Positions 17,896 to 26,933 of a stretch of 64,000 nucleotides of DNA are shown here, piece after piece. Made by a program: the position numbers and the translations under genes. How positions within the stretch are numbered: position 1 is the stretch's first letter; every line of letters begins with the position of its first letter. Source of the DNA: Bacillota bacterium (GTDB lineage Bacteria > Bacillota > Clostridia > Lachnospirales > Lachnospiraceae); assembly GCA_023410575.1 (NCBI GenBank), contig JAEYPP010000016.1, positions 124,001 through 188,000 of the forward strand, in the 5' to 3' direction. A model generated the notes under the pieces. It saw only the letters and a list, made by a program, of their open reading frames with translations, was not told where the DNA came from and made no database searches.

Positions 17896-18384
17896 TTGAA
17901 GAGTAATACGAGGAAGAAAGTACAAGTGTTTTGGTGGATTTTGTTTATCTGTTATCTTATCGGAATCTCCTATTTTCTATTTTTTAGTGAACGATATGGA
18001 CGTAATGAAGGTGTTAGTGATTATAGGTATAACCTAAAACTTTTTAAAGAAATCAAGCGTTTTATTGTTTATCATCAGACAATTGGAATCGAAGGTTTTT
18101 TTGTGAATTTGTTTGGTAATGTTATAGCTTTTATGCCATTTGGTTTTTGCCTTCCAACCATTAGTGTAAATGATCAAAAATTATATCGAATATTGTTTTG
18201 GTCTTTTGGATTTAGTCTTACCATTGAAGTGATACAGTTAGTTTACAAGATTGGTATTTTTGATGTTGATGATTTATTTCTTAATACTATTGGTGGGGTG
18301 CTAGGATATATGTGTTTTTGCGTTATAAAGCTATGGAAAAGACATGGAGGAAAGAATCGTGTTGCGAAGAAGAGGAAATATTAA
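17896..18384 (+). CDS. VanZ-like family membrane protein
   Basis: A 162-aa protein with four membrane segments and the VanZ-family pattern. It shows NLFGNVIAFMPFGFCLP near residues 75-91, then a middle segment ending SLTIEVIQL, then DVDDLFLNTIGGVLGY near residues 130-145. VanZ proteins are linked to low-level glycopeptide resistance, but most family members are of unknown function; no van cluster is present. The start is TTG: an AGGAG lies 9 nt upstream, while the only nearby ATG (17891) runs into a stop after two codons. It overlaps the next gene by 26 nt. Confidence 0.85.
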   Translation: MKSNTRKKVQVFWWILFICYLIGISYFLFFSERYGRNEGVSDYRYNLKLFKEIKRFIVYHQTIGIEGFFVNLFGNVIAFMPFGFCLPTISVNDQKLYRILFWSFGFSLTIEVIQLVYKIGIFDVDDLFLNTIGGVLGYMCFCVIKLWKRHGGKNRVAKKRKY

Positions 18385-18682
18385 ATTCCAAGGAAGAAAG
18401 CACTCAAAACGAGGTATGATTTCGTTATTATTAGGTATTCTTGTAATAGGAACCTTTCTTACGATTTCTTTTATTTCGGGTACAAACAAAGGAAATGGAG
18501 GATTGATCCTAGGCCTTATCGGAATGTTTTGTTTTGCTGTGTCTATTTTTGGATTTATTCTTAGCATCAAAAGTTTCCACGAAAAGGACATTTTTTATAT
18601 GGCACCTATCATTGGTGTTGGTAGCAATGGAATTATGATGATTGTTTTATTTTGTTTATATATTGTTGGTATTGTATCATAA
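18359..18682 (+). CDS. Small membrane protein of unknown function
   Basis: A 107-aa protein with a basic N-terminus (LRRRGNIKFQGRKHSKRG) and three hydrophobic segments (about residues 20-40, 48-70, 80-106). I do not recognise a named family with certainty; similar short proteins with a K-H-S-K-R-G motif followed by membrane helices occur in Lachnospiraceae. The GTG at 18359 was chosen because GGAGG lies 8 nt upstream. The ATG at 18344 overlaps that ribosome site. It overlaps the VanZ-like gene and precedes the aminopeptidase by 41 nt, suggesting one operon. Confidence 0.7.
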   Translation: MLRRRGNIKFQGRKHSKRGMISLLLGILVIGTFLTISFISGTNKGNGGLILGLIGMFCFAVSIFGFILSIKSFHEKDIFYMAPIIGVGSNGIMMIVLFCLYIVGIVS

Positions 18683-18723
18683 TCGATAGTTGCGTAGGTA
18701 ATATAGAAGAAAGTAGGGGATTC

Positions 18724-20802
18724 ATGGAGAAGATGATTCAGTTATTACAAGAAGAGAATGAGGAAGTGCTAGAACGAATGGAGTTATCTAGGGAGCGGTT
18801 AAATGAAATGCTTTCTGAGGAAACAGTAGGATTACCATATCGCTCTTATTTTCAATTTGTAGCTCGGTTTTTATTGAAGATTTATGATATTACTGACATA
18901 ATTAAGCAGAATGCATTAAATCAAATGAGTGAAGAACAATTACGTAAGCAAAATGAGGAGCTTTATAGTGATATATTACCAGCTGCGTATGAAACAAGTT
19001 ATGCAAATCCAACATACGCATGTAACCAATTTGGAATGAAGTACGGAAAGATTTTAGCATTTCTATATACTGAAATCCGTAGTTTAATTCCATGTGCTTT
19101 TGAATATCGGTTGATGCCAATTACCGTTACATCAGAATTATTCATTGAGATTTACAATTATTTTGAAGATGAAAATGACTTCACATATAAAGATGTAAAA
19201 CGTGCAGTTTATTATTTTGCACATGATTATTCTGAAGATTATGTAGAAGCTCGAATGAGGGAAACGAGTGATCCAACCTATACCTTTGCATATGACATTA
19301 TTATGAATTCCGACTTAACAGATTTGCGTTACCTGTATCAGTATGGTGATTATATTACCGAGAATGAACGCCAAATTGCAGCATATCTTAATGAGTTATC
19401 CAAAGAAGAGGTACAAGCTATGGCAGATACCTATACGGATGGCTATGTGCGTGGTTTTACTGTTATGGGAGCTGACCTTACAAAGAAAAGCATTGTTGGT
19501 ATACGTTCATTTATTGGTTTTGAACGAATGATGCGATATGCAATTCATAATTTTGAAAAACTAGGAAAACAAGTCGTTATTTATCGTGTTGCTCTTGATA
19601 CGATTAATAAAAAGCCTGGTCGAAAAGTTGGATATTCAGCGACGAGTCCTAATATGCAATATGAGTACGATCATCGATATGATAAAGGATTGTATTTTGA
19701 TGCGAACTATAAGGAACGTTTGTTATCAGTGACAAAGAATGCATATGAAAAGTATAAGATGGAGTTGCTTAAATATGCGGGTCCAGCTGTCTTAGAGACG
19801 TTTGGAGAGCCGGATTTTAATCCTATTAATAAGGAGGAAGCAATTCATCTAGATGATAAGCAACAACACCTTAATACGGAGCTTGCTGGTGAGTTATCTA
19901 TGATTACCAATGAATATATTAAGTCAGAGGAAACATCATTTACGATTATTGCATACCCTTTGCCAAGCATTGGAGATCAATTTAGAGAAATATTCACGGA
20001 GACAGTAAAGGTAAATACACTGGATAACGAGAAATATCAAAAAATTCAACAGCACATGATTGATGCTTTAGATGAAGGTGTTGCTGTTCGAGTGCTTGGT
20101 GGTAATGGAAATAGAACGGATATCGTGGTATCTCTTTATCAATTAAACGATAAATCAAAAGAAACAATCTTTGAGAATTGCACTGCTGATGTTAATATAC
20201 CAGTTGGAGAAGTATTTACCTCTCCTAGACTCACTGGTACGAACGGATGTCTTAATGTAAGCAAAATTTTCTTAAATGGGCTTGAGTATCGAGATTTAGA
20301 ACTTCAATTTGTAGACGGATATATTAGTTCTTATTCGTGTTCAAATTTCGATAAGGAAGAAGAGAAGAAACAATTTATCAAGGAAAATATATTGATGAAC
20401 CATGACACATTACCATTAGGTGAATTTGCAATTGGAACTAATACAACTGCTTACATGATGGGTCGCAAGTTCAATATTCAAAAGAAATTACCAATCCTCA
20501 TCGCAGAAAAAACAGGTCCACATTTTGCTGTTGGAGACACTTGCTATAGTCATAGTGAGGACCATAAGGTCTTTAATCCTGACGGTAAAGAAATCGTAGC
20601 TAGAGACAATGAGTGCTCTATTCAGCGGAAAACGGATTTAGCAAAAGCTTATGTAAACTGTCATACGGATATTACAATACCTTATGACGAGATTCATAAG
20701 ATTTCTGTTGTAAAAGCAGATGGTACGGAGATTGATTTGATTATAGATGGTAGATTTGTGTTGTCAGGAACCGAAGAATTGAATCTCGCCTTGGAACAAT
20801 AA
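18724..20802 (+). CDS. M29-family aminopeptidase with long N-terminal extension
   Basis: A 692-aa protein. The C-terminal part (about 290-690) matches the M29 metallo-aminopeptidase fold (AmpS/AmpT). Candidate dinuclear-metal ligands are E496 (PVGEVFTSP), E567 (LPLGEFAIGTN), H600 (KTGPHFAVGD), Y608 and the H647-x-D649 pair (CHTDI). These occur in the order known for AmpT. About 290 N-terminal residues, mostly helical and acidic, have no counterpart in classical M29 enzymes of about 410 aa. It is probably a cytosolic peptidase. A TTG upstream at 18652 lies in the previous gene; the ATG at 18724 with AGGGG upstream is better. Confidence 0.8.
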   Translation: MEKMIQLLQEENEEVLERMELSRERLNEMLSEETVGLPYRSYFQFVARFLLKIYDITDIIKQNALNQMSEEQLRKQNEELYSDILPAAYETSYANPTYACNQFGMKYGKILAFLYTEIRSLIPCAFEYRLMPITVTSELFIEIYNYFEDENDFTYKDVKRAVYYFAHDYSEDYVEARMRETSDPTYTFAYDIIMNSDLTDLRYLYQYGDYITENERQIAAYLNELSKEEVQAMADTYTDGYVRGFTVMGADLTKKSIVGIRSFIGFERMMRYAIHNFEKLGKQVVIYRVALDTINKKPGRKVGYSATSPNMQYEYDHRYDKGLYFDANYKERLLSVTKNAYEKYKMELLKYAGPAVLETFGEPDFNPINKEEAIHLDDKQQHLNTELAGELSMITNEYIKSEETSFTIIAYPLPSIGDQFREIFTETVKVNTLDNEKYQKIQQHMIDALDEGVAVRVLGGNGNRTDIVVSLYQLNDKSKETIFENCTADVNIPVGEVFTSPRLTGTNGCLNVSKIFLNGLEYRDLELQFVDGYISSYSCSNFDKEEEKKQFIKENILMNHDTLPLGEFAIGTNTTAYMMGRKFNIQKKLPILIAEKTGPHFAVGDTCYSHSEDHKVFNPDGKEIVARDNECSIQRKTDLAKAYVNCHTDITIPYDEIHKISVVKADGTEIDLIIDGRFVLSGTEELNLALEQ

Positions 20803-20831
20803 CATCAAGCCCATTCTTTTCGTAAACTTTA

Positions 20832-20912
20832 TTTATAATCTGTAGTTATGATATTGATTCAAAGAACTAATTATAATAATGGTAAGAAATATATTATAGT
20901 TTACTCATAGTA
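20832..20912 (+). repeat. Repeat family C, copy 1
   Basis: An 81-nt segment that matches 22834-22914 without gaps (75 of 81 identical by my count). It begins TTTATAATCTGTAGTTATG and ends AGTTTACTCATAGTA. It ends 50 nt before the start of the O-antigen-ligase-like gene. It is not a clear palindrome and matches no riboswitch I know. Confidence 0.75.
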
Positions 20913-20962
20913 TGTTTCTTACCGATAATTATATAAAACATTATGTGTATAAAGGAGAATTT

Positions 20963-22801
20963 ATGTCTAGTCGTATTGCAACAAAGAAGGAGAACTTAAG
21001 AAAGACCCAACGTTCTATATCTGAATCTGTCTTATTACTTTTTCCTTTATTTCTGATTGTAGTTATATTACCTTTAATTGTTAAGATGCATACATATCAG
21101 AGTGGGTTAAATGTTTATGATTGGTTTTCTAGCGATGATACCGCATATGATTTTTTCTTATTTTACAAACAGTGGTTTTTTGTAGGAATATGTGGTCTTA
21201 TCATATTAATTATTATTGCTCGAGCATTTTTTGATAAAAAAACACTAAAATTTGATAAGATTTTTATCCCAATTGCAGTTTATGCATTATTAGCTTTCTT
21301 ATCAACATTGTTTTCTCAATATAAATCTGCTGGTTTGAAAGGTAGTTTTGAGCAATTCGAAAATATTTTTTGTCTATTAGGTTATGTATTAGTTGCCTAT
21401 TATACATTTCTTGTCATCCAATCAGATAAGGAGATAAAGCTATTACTTTATGCACTTACCATTGGAATACTAATTGTAAACACCATTGGTATGTTTCAGT
21501 CCTTTGGTATGGATTTTTTTAATACTGACTTCGGAAAAAGCTTAATTATTGAAAAGGGATTAGACCTAGAGGCATTGTCATTTGTTTTTGGTAAGGGAAG
21601 ATCTTATGCAACTTTATATAATCCTAACTATGTTGGTGTATTTTCATTGATGGCGATATCACTTTATAGTGTTTTATTAGTGTTTACCAAAAAAGTATCT
21701 GATTATATCTTATACTCTATGGTTATAATTACCGCATCGTTCTCAATGTTTGGTTCACGGTTTAAAGCTGGTTTGGTCTACTTAGTTGTGATTGTAATAC
21801 TTATGGTTGTATTCTTAAGAAAAGAATTACGACGTCGTTGGTTTATCTTAGGTGGAGTTATTGCCACGATGAGTATAGCATTTATTATTACGAATAATTA
21901 CAGTGAGGGCTCTTACATTAGCTCAATTGAAAACGCATTCAATGATACCGCCAATGAGGTTGGGCTTTCTAAAATGGATTCATTAAAAGATGGTGTATCT
22001 TTAAAGTACAAAGGTAACGATCTTACTATTGTTGTTGACAAGGAACATAATTTAACGTTAATAGACAATAACGGAGAAGAGATTGGTTACCAGATATTAG
22101 ATGAGGAGGAAACAGGACGTATTTATGGGATACCTGATCTAAGATTTAAAGACATTTTCGTAGGTGTTTGTAATCAAGATTTAGAAACTGAATTTGACTT
22201 TTATATCTTAATAGGTGAAGAATTTTATGTATTCCAGTATGACGTTGCTAGTGATTCTTATTTATTCTTTAATCGCTATGGAAAATACTCACCAATTAGC
22301 ACGGCAGATAGTGCGATTTTTGATGGACACGAACGATTTGCATCAGGACGTGGATATATTTGGAGTCGATCTATACCTTTACTTAAAAAATATATCTTAT
22401 TAGGATCAGGGGCAGACAGCTTTATCAATGCATTTCCACAATATGATTATATTGCAATGAGCAACTTTGGATTTGGTGGAGAATTGATTACAAAGCCACA
22501 TTGTCTGTATCTACAAATTGGAGTTCAAACTGGAGTATTGTCACTAATTTCATTTTTAATCTTCTTCGCGATTTATGCAATACAAAGTATGATTCTGTAT
22601 ATTAAAAATGATTTTTCGTCTAGTACTTCCAAAGTTGGGTTAGGTATTTTCTTTAGTATTGTTGCATTCCTTCTCGGTGGGATTTCCAATGATTCTAGCA
22701 TTTGTGTTAGTCCAGTTTTTTGGGTAATGGTTGGCCTTGGACTTGTGTGTAATCATATGGAAAGAAGTGCGAGAAAAGAAATTCAGGAACAGAAGAATTG
22801 A
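20963..22801 (+). CDS. O-antigen ligase/polymerase family membrane protein
   Basis: A 612-aa protein with about a dozen membrane segments and the layout of the Wzy_C (PF04932) O-antigen ligase/polymerase family. It has an N-terminal block of helices to about residue 310, a hydrophilic outer loop of roughly 150 residues (about 315-480) and C-terminal helices. Near the end of the loop lies a conserved-looking FASGRGYIWSRSIPLLKKY, followed by LLGSGADSF and TKPHCLYLQIGVQTG. The 'R-x-x-x-W' and 'H-x-x-x-L' pattern is typical of the family. It probably joins or polymerises a surface glycan in a Gram-positive envelope; the substrate is unknown. The ATG at 20963 with AAAGGAG was chosen over one at 20912. 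Confidence 0.8.
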   Translation: MSSRIATKKENLRKTQRSISESVLLLFPLFLIVVILPLIVKMHTYQSGLNVYDWFSSDDTAYDFFLFYKQWFFVGICGLIILIIIARAFFDKKTLKFDKIFIPIAVYALLAFLSTLFSQYKSAGLKGSFEQFENIFCLLGYVLVAYYTFLVIQSDKEIKLLLYALTIGILIVNTIGMFQSFGMDFFNTDFGKSLIIEKGLDLEALSFVFGKGRSYATLYNPNYVGVFSLMAISLYSVLLVFTKKVSDYILYSMVIITASFSMFGSRFKAGLVYLVVIVILMVVFLRKELRRRWFILGGVIATMSIAFIITNNYSEGSYISSIENAFNDTANEVGLSKMDSLKDGVSLKYKGNDLTIVVDKEHNLTLIDNNGEEIGYQILDEEETGRIYGIPDLRFKDIFVGVCNQDLETEFDFYILIGEEFYVFQYDVASDSYLFFNRYGKYSPISTADSAIFDGHERFASGRGYIWSRSIPLLKKYILLGSGADSFINAFPQYDYIAMSNFGFGGELITKPHCLYLQIGVQTGVLSLISFLIFFAIYAIQSMILYIKNDFSSSTSKVGLGIFFSIVAFLLGGISNDSSICVSPVFWVMVGLGLVCNHMERSARKEIQEQKN

Positions 22802-22833
22802 ACCTCGCTTTAAAAAAACAGCAACATACCTTG

Positions 22834-22914
22834 TTTATAATCTGTAGTTATGATATTTATTCAAAGAACTAATTTCAATTATTGTAACAAATATATTATA
22901 GTTTACTCATAGTA
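22834..22914 (+). repeat. Repeat family C, copy 2
   Basis: The second 81-nt copy, ungapped against 20832-20912, with the six differences mostly in the centre. It ends 31 nt before purE. Its position just upstream of a gene in both copies suggests a regulatory leader or mobile promoter-like repeat. It does not carry the purine-riboswitch core. Confidence 0.75.
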
Positions 22915-22945
22915 AAAAGATATATTATTGAAAGGATGAAAAGAG

Positions 22946-23452
22946 ATGGCGAGAGTAGGTATTGTTATGGGAAGTGATTCGGATCTACCAATCATGAGTA
23001 AGGCAGCCCAGATGTTAGAGAAGTTCGGTATTGATTATGAGATTACAGTAATAAGTGCACATAGAATGCCTGATATTTTCTTTGATTATGCAAAGTCAGC
23101 ACAGGAGAAAGGATTTCAAGTGATAATTGCAGGTGCTGGTGGTGCTGCTCACCTTCCTGGTATGGCTGCAGCTATATTCCCTTTGCCTGTGATTGGAGTT
23201 CCGATTCATACAAAAACATTAAGTGGCGTAGATTCACTGTATTCGATTGTACAGATGCCATCAGGTATTCCAGTTGCTACGGTTGCAATTGATGGAGGTG
23301 CAAATGCAGGTATACTTGCTGCTAAAATTCTTGCTACCTCAGATCAAGAGATTTTAAATAAACTAAATGATTATAAAGAAGAAATAAAGGCAGATGTTGT
23401 TAAGAAAAAGGAAAAACTTGAAAAAGTAGGATACAAAGAATATAACAATTAG
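22946..23452 (+). CDS. purE: N5-carboxyaminoimidazole ribonucleotide mutase
   Basis: A 168-aa class I PurE that moves the carboxyl group from N5-CAIR to give CAIR in purine synthesis. Signature blocks are GIVMGSDSDLP (5-15), ISAHRMPD (about 37-44) with the catalytic-site histidine, AGAGGAAHLPGM (about 62-73) and GVPIHTKTLSGVDSL (about 88-102). Length is normal for the mutase type. The start has GAAAGGATG upstream. It is separated from purM by a strong terminator, so the two are probably separate transcripts. purK, expected as a partner, is not in this window. Confidence 0.96.
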   Translation: MARVGIVMGSDSDLPIMSKAAQMLEKFGIDYEITVISAHRMPDIFFDYAKSAQEKGFQVIIAGAGGAAHLPGMAAAIFPLPVIGVPIHTKTLSGVDSLYSIVQMPSGIPVATVAIDGGANAGILAAKILATSDQEILNKLNDYKEEIKADVVKKKEKLEKVGYKEYNN

Positions 23453-23461
23453 GTTATTGAG

Positions 23462-23484
23462 GGGGCTGTGCGACAGCCCCTTTT
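23462..23484 (+). terminator. Terminator after purE
   Basis: GGGGCTGT and ACAGCCCC pair around GCG, followed by TTTT. The 185-nt gap to purM also holds an AGGTTAA/TTAACCT inverted repeat at 23534-23566 of unknown role. Confidence 0.9.
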
Positions 23485-23668
23485 CACATTTATAAAGACC
23501 TTATTTATTAAGAAAAAGATTAATGTATAAGTCAGGTTAATAAATCAAATAAGTAATTGTTAACCTAAAACATAACGACAAATTTTGCAAACTATGTTAG
23601 AATAAGTTCATATTCATTCATTGAGATATTACATTATCATAAAAATATATTATTCTTAGGAGGTAGTC

Positions 23669-24694
23669 ATGGATTATAAGAAGGCAGGAGTCGACATTGA
23701 AGCTGGTTATAAGGCAGTAGAATTAATGAAAAAACATATTCAGGGAACTATGAGAAGCGAAGTGTTAACAGGAATTGGTGGATTCTCCGGAGCATTTTCT
23801 ATGGCAGGGTTTAAGAATATGGAAGAGCCTACCTTAGTTTCTGGCACGGATGGTGTTGGAACTAAATTAAAACTGGCATTTATTATGGACAAACATGATA
23901 CCATCGGTATTGATTGTGTAGCAATGTGTGTAAATGATATTGCTTGTGCTGGCGGCGAGCCTTTATTTTTCCTTGATTATATCGCATGTGGAAAGAATGA
24001 ACCAGAAAAGATTGCTACGATTGTTAGCGGTGTGGCAGCAGGTTGTGTACAGTCCAATGCAGCATTAATTGGTGGAGAGACAGCAGAAATGCCAGGCTTT
24101 TATCCAGTTGATGAGTACGATTTGGCAGGTTTTGCTGTTGGTATCGTAGATCGCAAGAAGCTTATAACAGGTGAGAACTTAAAGGAAAATGATGTATTAA
24201 TCGGAATCGCGTCTTCAGGAGTACATTCCAATGGATATTCATTGGTTCGTAATGTATTCACGATGACAAGAGAGAGTCTTGATACATATTATGAGTGTTT
24301 AGGAAAGACACTTGGTGAAACCTTATTGACGCCTACCAAAATCTATGTGAAAGCATTAGCTTCCTTAAAGAATGCTGGCATAACTGTAAAGGCATGTAGC
24401 CATATTACAGGTGGTGGTTTCTATGAGAATATTCCTAGAATGTTAAAAGATGGTGTTCATGCAATGATTCTCAAAGATTCTTATGATATTCCAGCAATCT
24501 TTGAGATGCTACAAAAAGATGGAAATATTGATGCACATATGATGTACAATACTTATAATATGGGAATTGGTATGATGATAGCTGTTGATCCTACGGATGT
24601 AAATAAGGCAATGGATGCAATTAGAGCAGCTGGAGAAACTCCATACATTGTTGGTGAAATTCAAAATGGTGAGAAAGGTATTAGCTTATGTTAA
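23669..24694 (+). CDS. purM: Phosphoribosylformylglycinamidine cyclo-ligase
   Basis: A 341-aa AIR synthetase that closes the imidazole ring of FGAM using ATP. Signature blocks include SGTDGVGTKLKLAF (about 56-69), DCVAMCVNDIACAGGEPLFFLDY (residues about 85-107, with conserved aspartates) and GGETAEMPGFY (about 138-148). A HITGGGFYENIPRM block lies near residue 246. The ATG has AGGAGGT 6 nt upstream. The stop overlaps the purN start by 7 nt, so translation is coupled. Confidence 0.97.
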   Translation: MDYKKAGVDIEAGYKAVELMKKHIQGTMRSEVLTGIGGFSGAFSMAGFKNMEEPTLVSGTDGVGTKLKLAFIMDKHDTIGIDCVAMCVNDIACAGGEPLFFLDYIACGKNEPEKIATIVSGVAAGCVQSNAALIGGETAEMPGFYPVDEYDLAGFAVGIVDRKKLITGENLKENDVLIGIASSGVHSNGYSLVRNVFTMTRESLDTYYECLGKTLGETLLTPTKIYVKALASLKNAGITVKACSHITGGGFYENIPRMLKDGVHAMILKDSYDIPAIFEMLQKDGNIDAHMMYNTYNMGIGMMIAVDPTDVNKAMDAIRAAGETPYIVGEIQNGEKGISLC

Positions 24695-25311
24695 GAATCG
24701 TAGTCTTAGTATCTGGCGGTGGAACGAATTTACAGGCAATTATTGATAGTATTCGTCTTGGGCGTATTACAAATACAGAAATTGTTGGAGTAATTAGTAA
24801 CAAGAAGGATGCATATGCATTAGTGCGTGCAAAAGAGCATGGAATCGATGCTCAGTGTATCTCTCCTAAAGATTACGAGAGGCGAGAAGATTTTAATGAG
24901 GCATTGTTGAATGGGATTCATGGATATCAACCTGACTTGATTGTATTAGCAGGATTTTTATTGATTTTACCGGAAATGTTAATTCATGCTTATCCAAATA
25001 AAATAATCAATATTCATCCATCTTTAATTCCATCGTTTTGTGGTGAGGGGTATTATGGACTTCATGTTCATGAAGCAGTCTTAGCACGCGGGAATAAAAT
25101 TACAGGTGCTACCGTGCATTTTGTGGATGAAGGCACAGATTCTGGACCAATCTTACTTCAGAAGGCAGTTTGTGTAAAGGCAACTGATACACCAGAGATT
25201 CTTCAAGGAAGAGTTATGGAAGAGGCAGAGTGGTTCATATTGCCACAGGCTATCGATGCCATTGCAAATGGTCGTGTTAAAATAGAGAATAATATTGCAA
25301 CTATCTTTTAG
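24688..25311 (+). CDS. purN: Phosphoribosylglycinamide formyltransferase
   Basis: A 207-aa GAR transformylase that uses 10-formyl-THF. It has the N-terminal VSGGGTNLQAIIDS phosphate-binding block (residues 7-20) and the catalytic stretch INIHPSLIPSF with N and H of the triad (about 109-119). A second block, GATVHFVDEGTDSGPIL, carries the catalytic aspartate (about 139-155). Start and purM stop overlap (ATG 24688, TAA 24692-24694). A normal-length member of the purMND operon. Confidence 0.97.
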   Translation: MLRIVVLVSGGGTNLQAIIDSIRLGRITNTEIVGVISNKKDAYALVRAKEHGIDAQCISPKDYERREDFNEALLNGIHGYQPDLIVLAGFLLILPEMLIHAYPNKIINIHPSLIPSFCGEGYYGLHVHEAVLARGNKITGATVHFVDEGTDSGPILLQKAVCVKATDTPEILQGRVMEEAEWFILPQAIDAIANGRVKIENNIATIF

Positions 25312-25320
25312 GAGGTCGTT

Positions 25321-26586
25321 ATGAAAGTACTTATCGTTGGTGGTGGCGGAAGAGAGCATGCCATAGCAAAATGCGTTTCAAAGAGTAAACGAGTAGATAA
25401 GATATACTGCGCTCCTGGTAATGCAGGAATCGAGGAGTTAGCGGAGTGTGTTCCAATTCAAGTTATGGAATTTGATAAGTTAGCGGATTTTGCACAAGAT
25501 AATCAAATAGATTTTACTATCATCGGACCAGATGATCCATTAGTTGGCGGTGTTGTTGATGTTTTTGAAGCTAGGGGACTACGTGTTTTTGGACCAAGGA
25601 AGAATGCAGCAATTATTGAAGGTTCTAAAGCATTTTCGAAGGATTTAATGAAGAAATACAACATACCTTCTGCAGCCTATGAAGTATTTAGTAATGCAGA
25701 GGATGCAATTGCCTACCTTGAAACATCAAAGTTTCCAATTGTTCTTAAGGCAGATGGACTTGCGTTAGGTAAAGGTGTACTTATTTGTAATGACTTTTTA
25801 GAGGCAAAGGCTGGAGTAAAGGAGATAATGCTAGATAAGAACTTTGGCTCGGCAGGCGATAAACTTGTTATTGAAGAATTTATGACAGGACGAGAAGTAT
25901 CTGTTCTTTGCTTTTGCGATGGGACTACAATCCTTCCAATGACAAGCGCACAAGATCATAAAAGAGCAAAAGATGGAGATCAAGGTTTGAATACAGGTGG
26001 TATGGGTACTTTTTCTCCAAGTCCTTTCTATACGGATGAAGTTGATGCATTCTGTAAAAAATATATCTATCAACCTACAATTGATGCTATGAAGGCAGAA
26101 GGAAGAGAATTTATTGGTATATTGTATTGTGGATTAATGCTAACACCAGAAGGACCTAGGGTTGTTGAATATAATGCTAGATTTGGAGACCCAGAAGCAC
26201 AAGTCATTTTACCACGAATGGTAAATGATATTATTGATGTTATGGAAGCTTGTGTGGATGGTAAATTAACTTCATGTCCATTAAAGTTTGAAGATAATGC
26301 TGCAGTTTGTGTTGTTCTGGCATCCGATGGCTATCCTCAAAAGTATGAGAAAGGCTTTGTAATTCAGGGGCTAGAAACATTTGCGAACCAAGAGGAATAT
26401 TTTGTTTTTCATGCTGGAACAAAGAAGACAGAGGAAGGTATTGTAACAAACGGAGGACGTGTTCTTGGAGTTACCGCAATTGGTACTACATTACAAGAAG
26501 CTCGAAAAAAAGCATATGATGCAACCGAATGGATTCAATATGAGAATAAATACAAACGCAATGATATTGGAAAAGCGATTATGTAG
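25321..26586 (+). CDS. purD: Phosphoribosylamine--glycine ligase
   Basis: A 421-aa ATP-grasp GAR synthetase, the second step of purine synthesis. The N-terminal GGGGREHAIA lies at residues 6-15. IIGPDDPLVGG is near residue 78, the ATP-grasp core KADGLALGKGV near residue 141, the glycine-rich GLNTGGMGTFSP near residue 222 and EYNARFGDPEAQ near residue 282. The ribosome site AGGAGG lies 4 nt before the ATG. It starts 9 nt after purN. Other pur genes (C, F, L, H, K) are not in the window. Confidence 0.97.
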   Translation: MKVLIVGGGGREHAIAKCVSKSKRVDKIYCAPGNAGIEELAECVPIQVMEFDKLADFAQDNQIDFTIIGPDDPLVGGVVDVFEARGLRVFGPRKNAAIIEGSKAFSKDLMKKYNIPSAAYEVFSNAEDAIAYLETSKFPIVLKADGLALGKGVLICNDFLEAKAGVKEIMLDKNFGSAGDKLVIEEFMTGREVSVLCFCDGTTILPMTSAQDHKRAKDGDQGLNTGGMGTFSPSPFYTDEVDAFCKKYIYQPTIDAMKAEGREFIGILYCGLMLTPEGPRVVEYNARFGDPEAQVILPRMVNDIIDVMEACVDGKLTSCPLKFEDNAAVCVVLASDGYPQKYEKGFVIQGLETFANQEEYFVFHAGTKKTEEGIVTNGGRVLGVTAIGTTLQEARKKAYDATEWIQYENKYKRNDIGKAIM

Positions 26587-26650
26587 GAATCGAGATTGTA
26601 TTTAGAATTTAGATGGAGTTGTCACAATAAGCGACAGTTATAAGGAATGA

Positions 26651-26820
26651 GCTTGTCGCACTAAGAGCAGTATGAATAAAGAATGAAGGGTGATGGTATA
26701 TTTTCTTCGGCGCGCTACGCTCACAAGCCCCACAAAGTACGTGTGGGGACTTGTAAGGCACTCCGAAAAATACCATCGCCTTTCATTCTTTTATACACTA
26801 TCCAGCTAGTGCGACAACCC
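26651..26820. repeat. Repeat family A, copy 2 (best-preserved)
   Basis: The ends read TTGTCGCACTA on the left and TAGTGCGACAA on the right, an 11-bp terminal inverted repeat. The inner arm ATGAATAAAGAATGAAGGG pairs with the right arm TTTCATTCTTTTATACA, GATGGTAT pairs with ATACCATC, and the tip pairs ACAAGCCCCAC with GTGGGG-CTTGT. The 26587-26933 gap otherwise holds a small TGTCAC/GCGACA repeat at about 26619-26637 that resembles an element end. It follows purD and may end that operon. Confidence 0.85.
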
Positions 26821-26933
26821 CATTCCTTTTTTACCAATGCCACATAAGTGCCATACATGCTGATTAAGATAGATAAAGGTAGAAATATGAATTATAATGA
26901 CATATTAACTTAAATTAGAAATGAGGTTACTAA

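Noticed and set aside
18652..18723. Upstream TTG start for the M29 aminopeptidase
   Set aside because: It lies inside the previous gene and adds a Cys/Ile-rich tract from that gene's reading; the ATG at 18724 has a ribosome site.
22801..22945. Purine riboswitch upstream of purE
   Set aside because: The region has no G-box core (conserved three-way-junction words) and instead holds repeat C, also present before an unrelated gene.
23534..23566. AGGTTAA/TTAACCT inverted repeat before purM as a PurR operator
   Set aside because: It does not resemble the known PurBox, and a 19-nt loop of AT-rich DNA is easily matched by chance.
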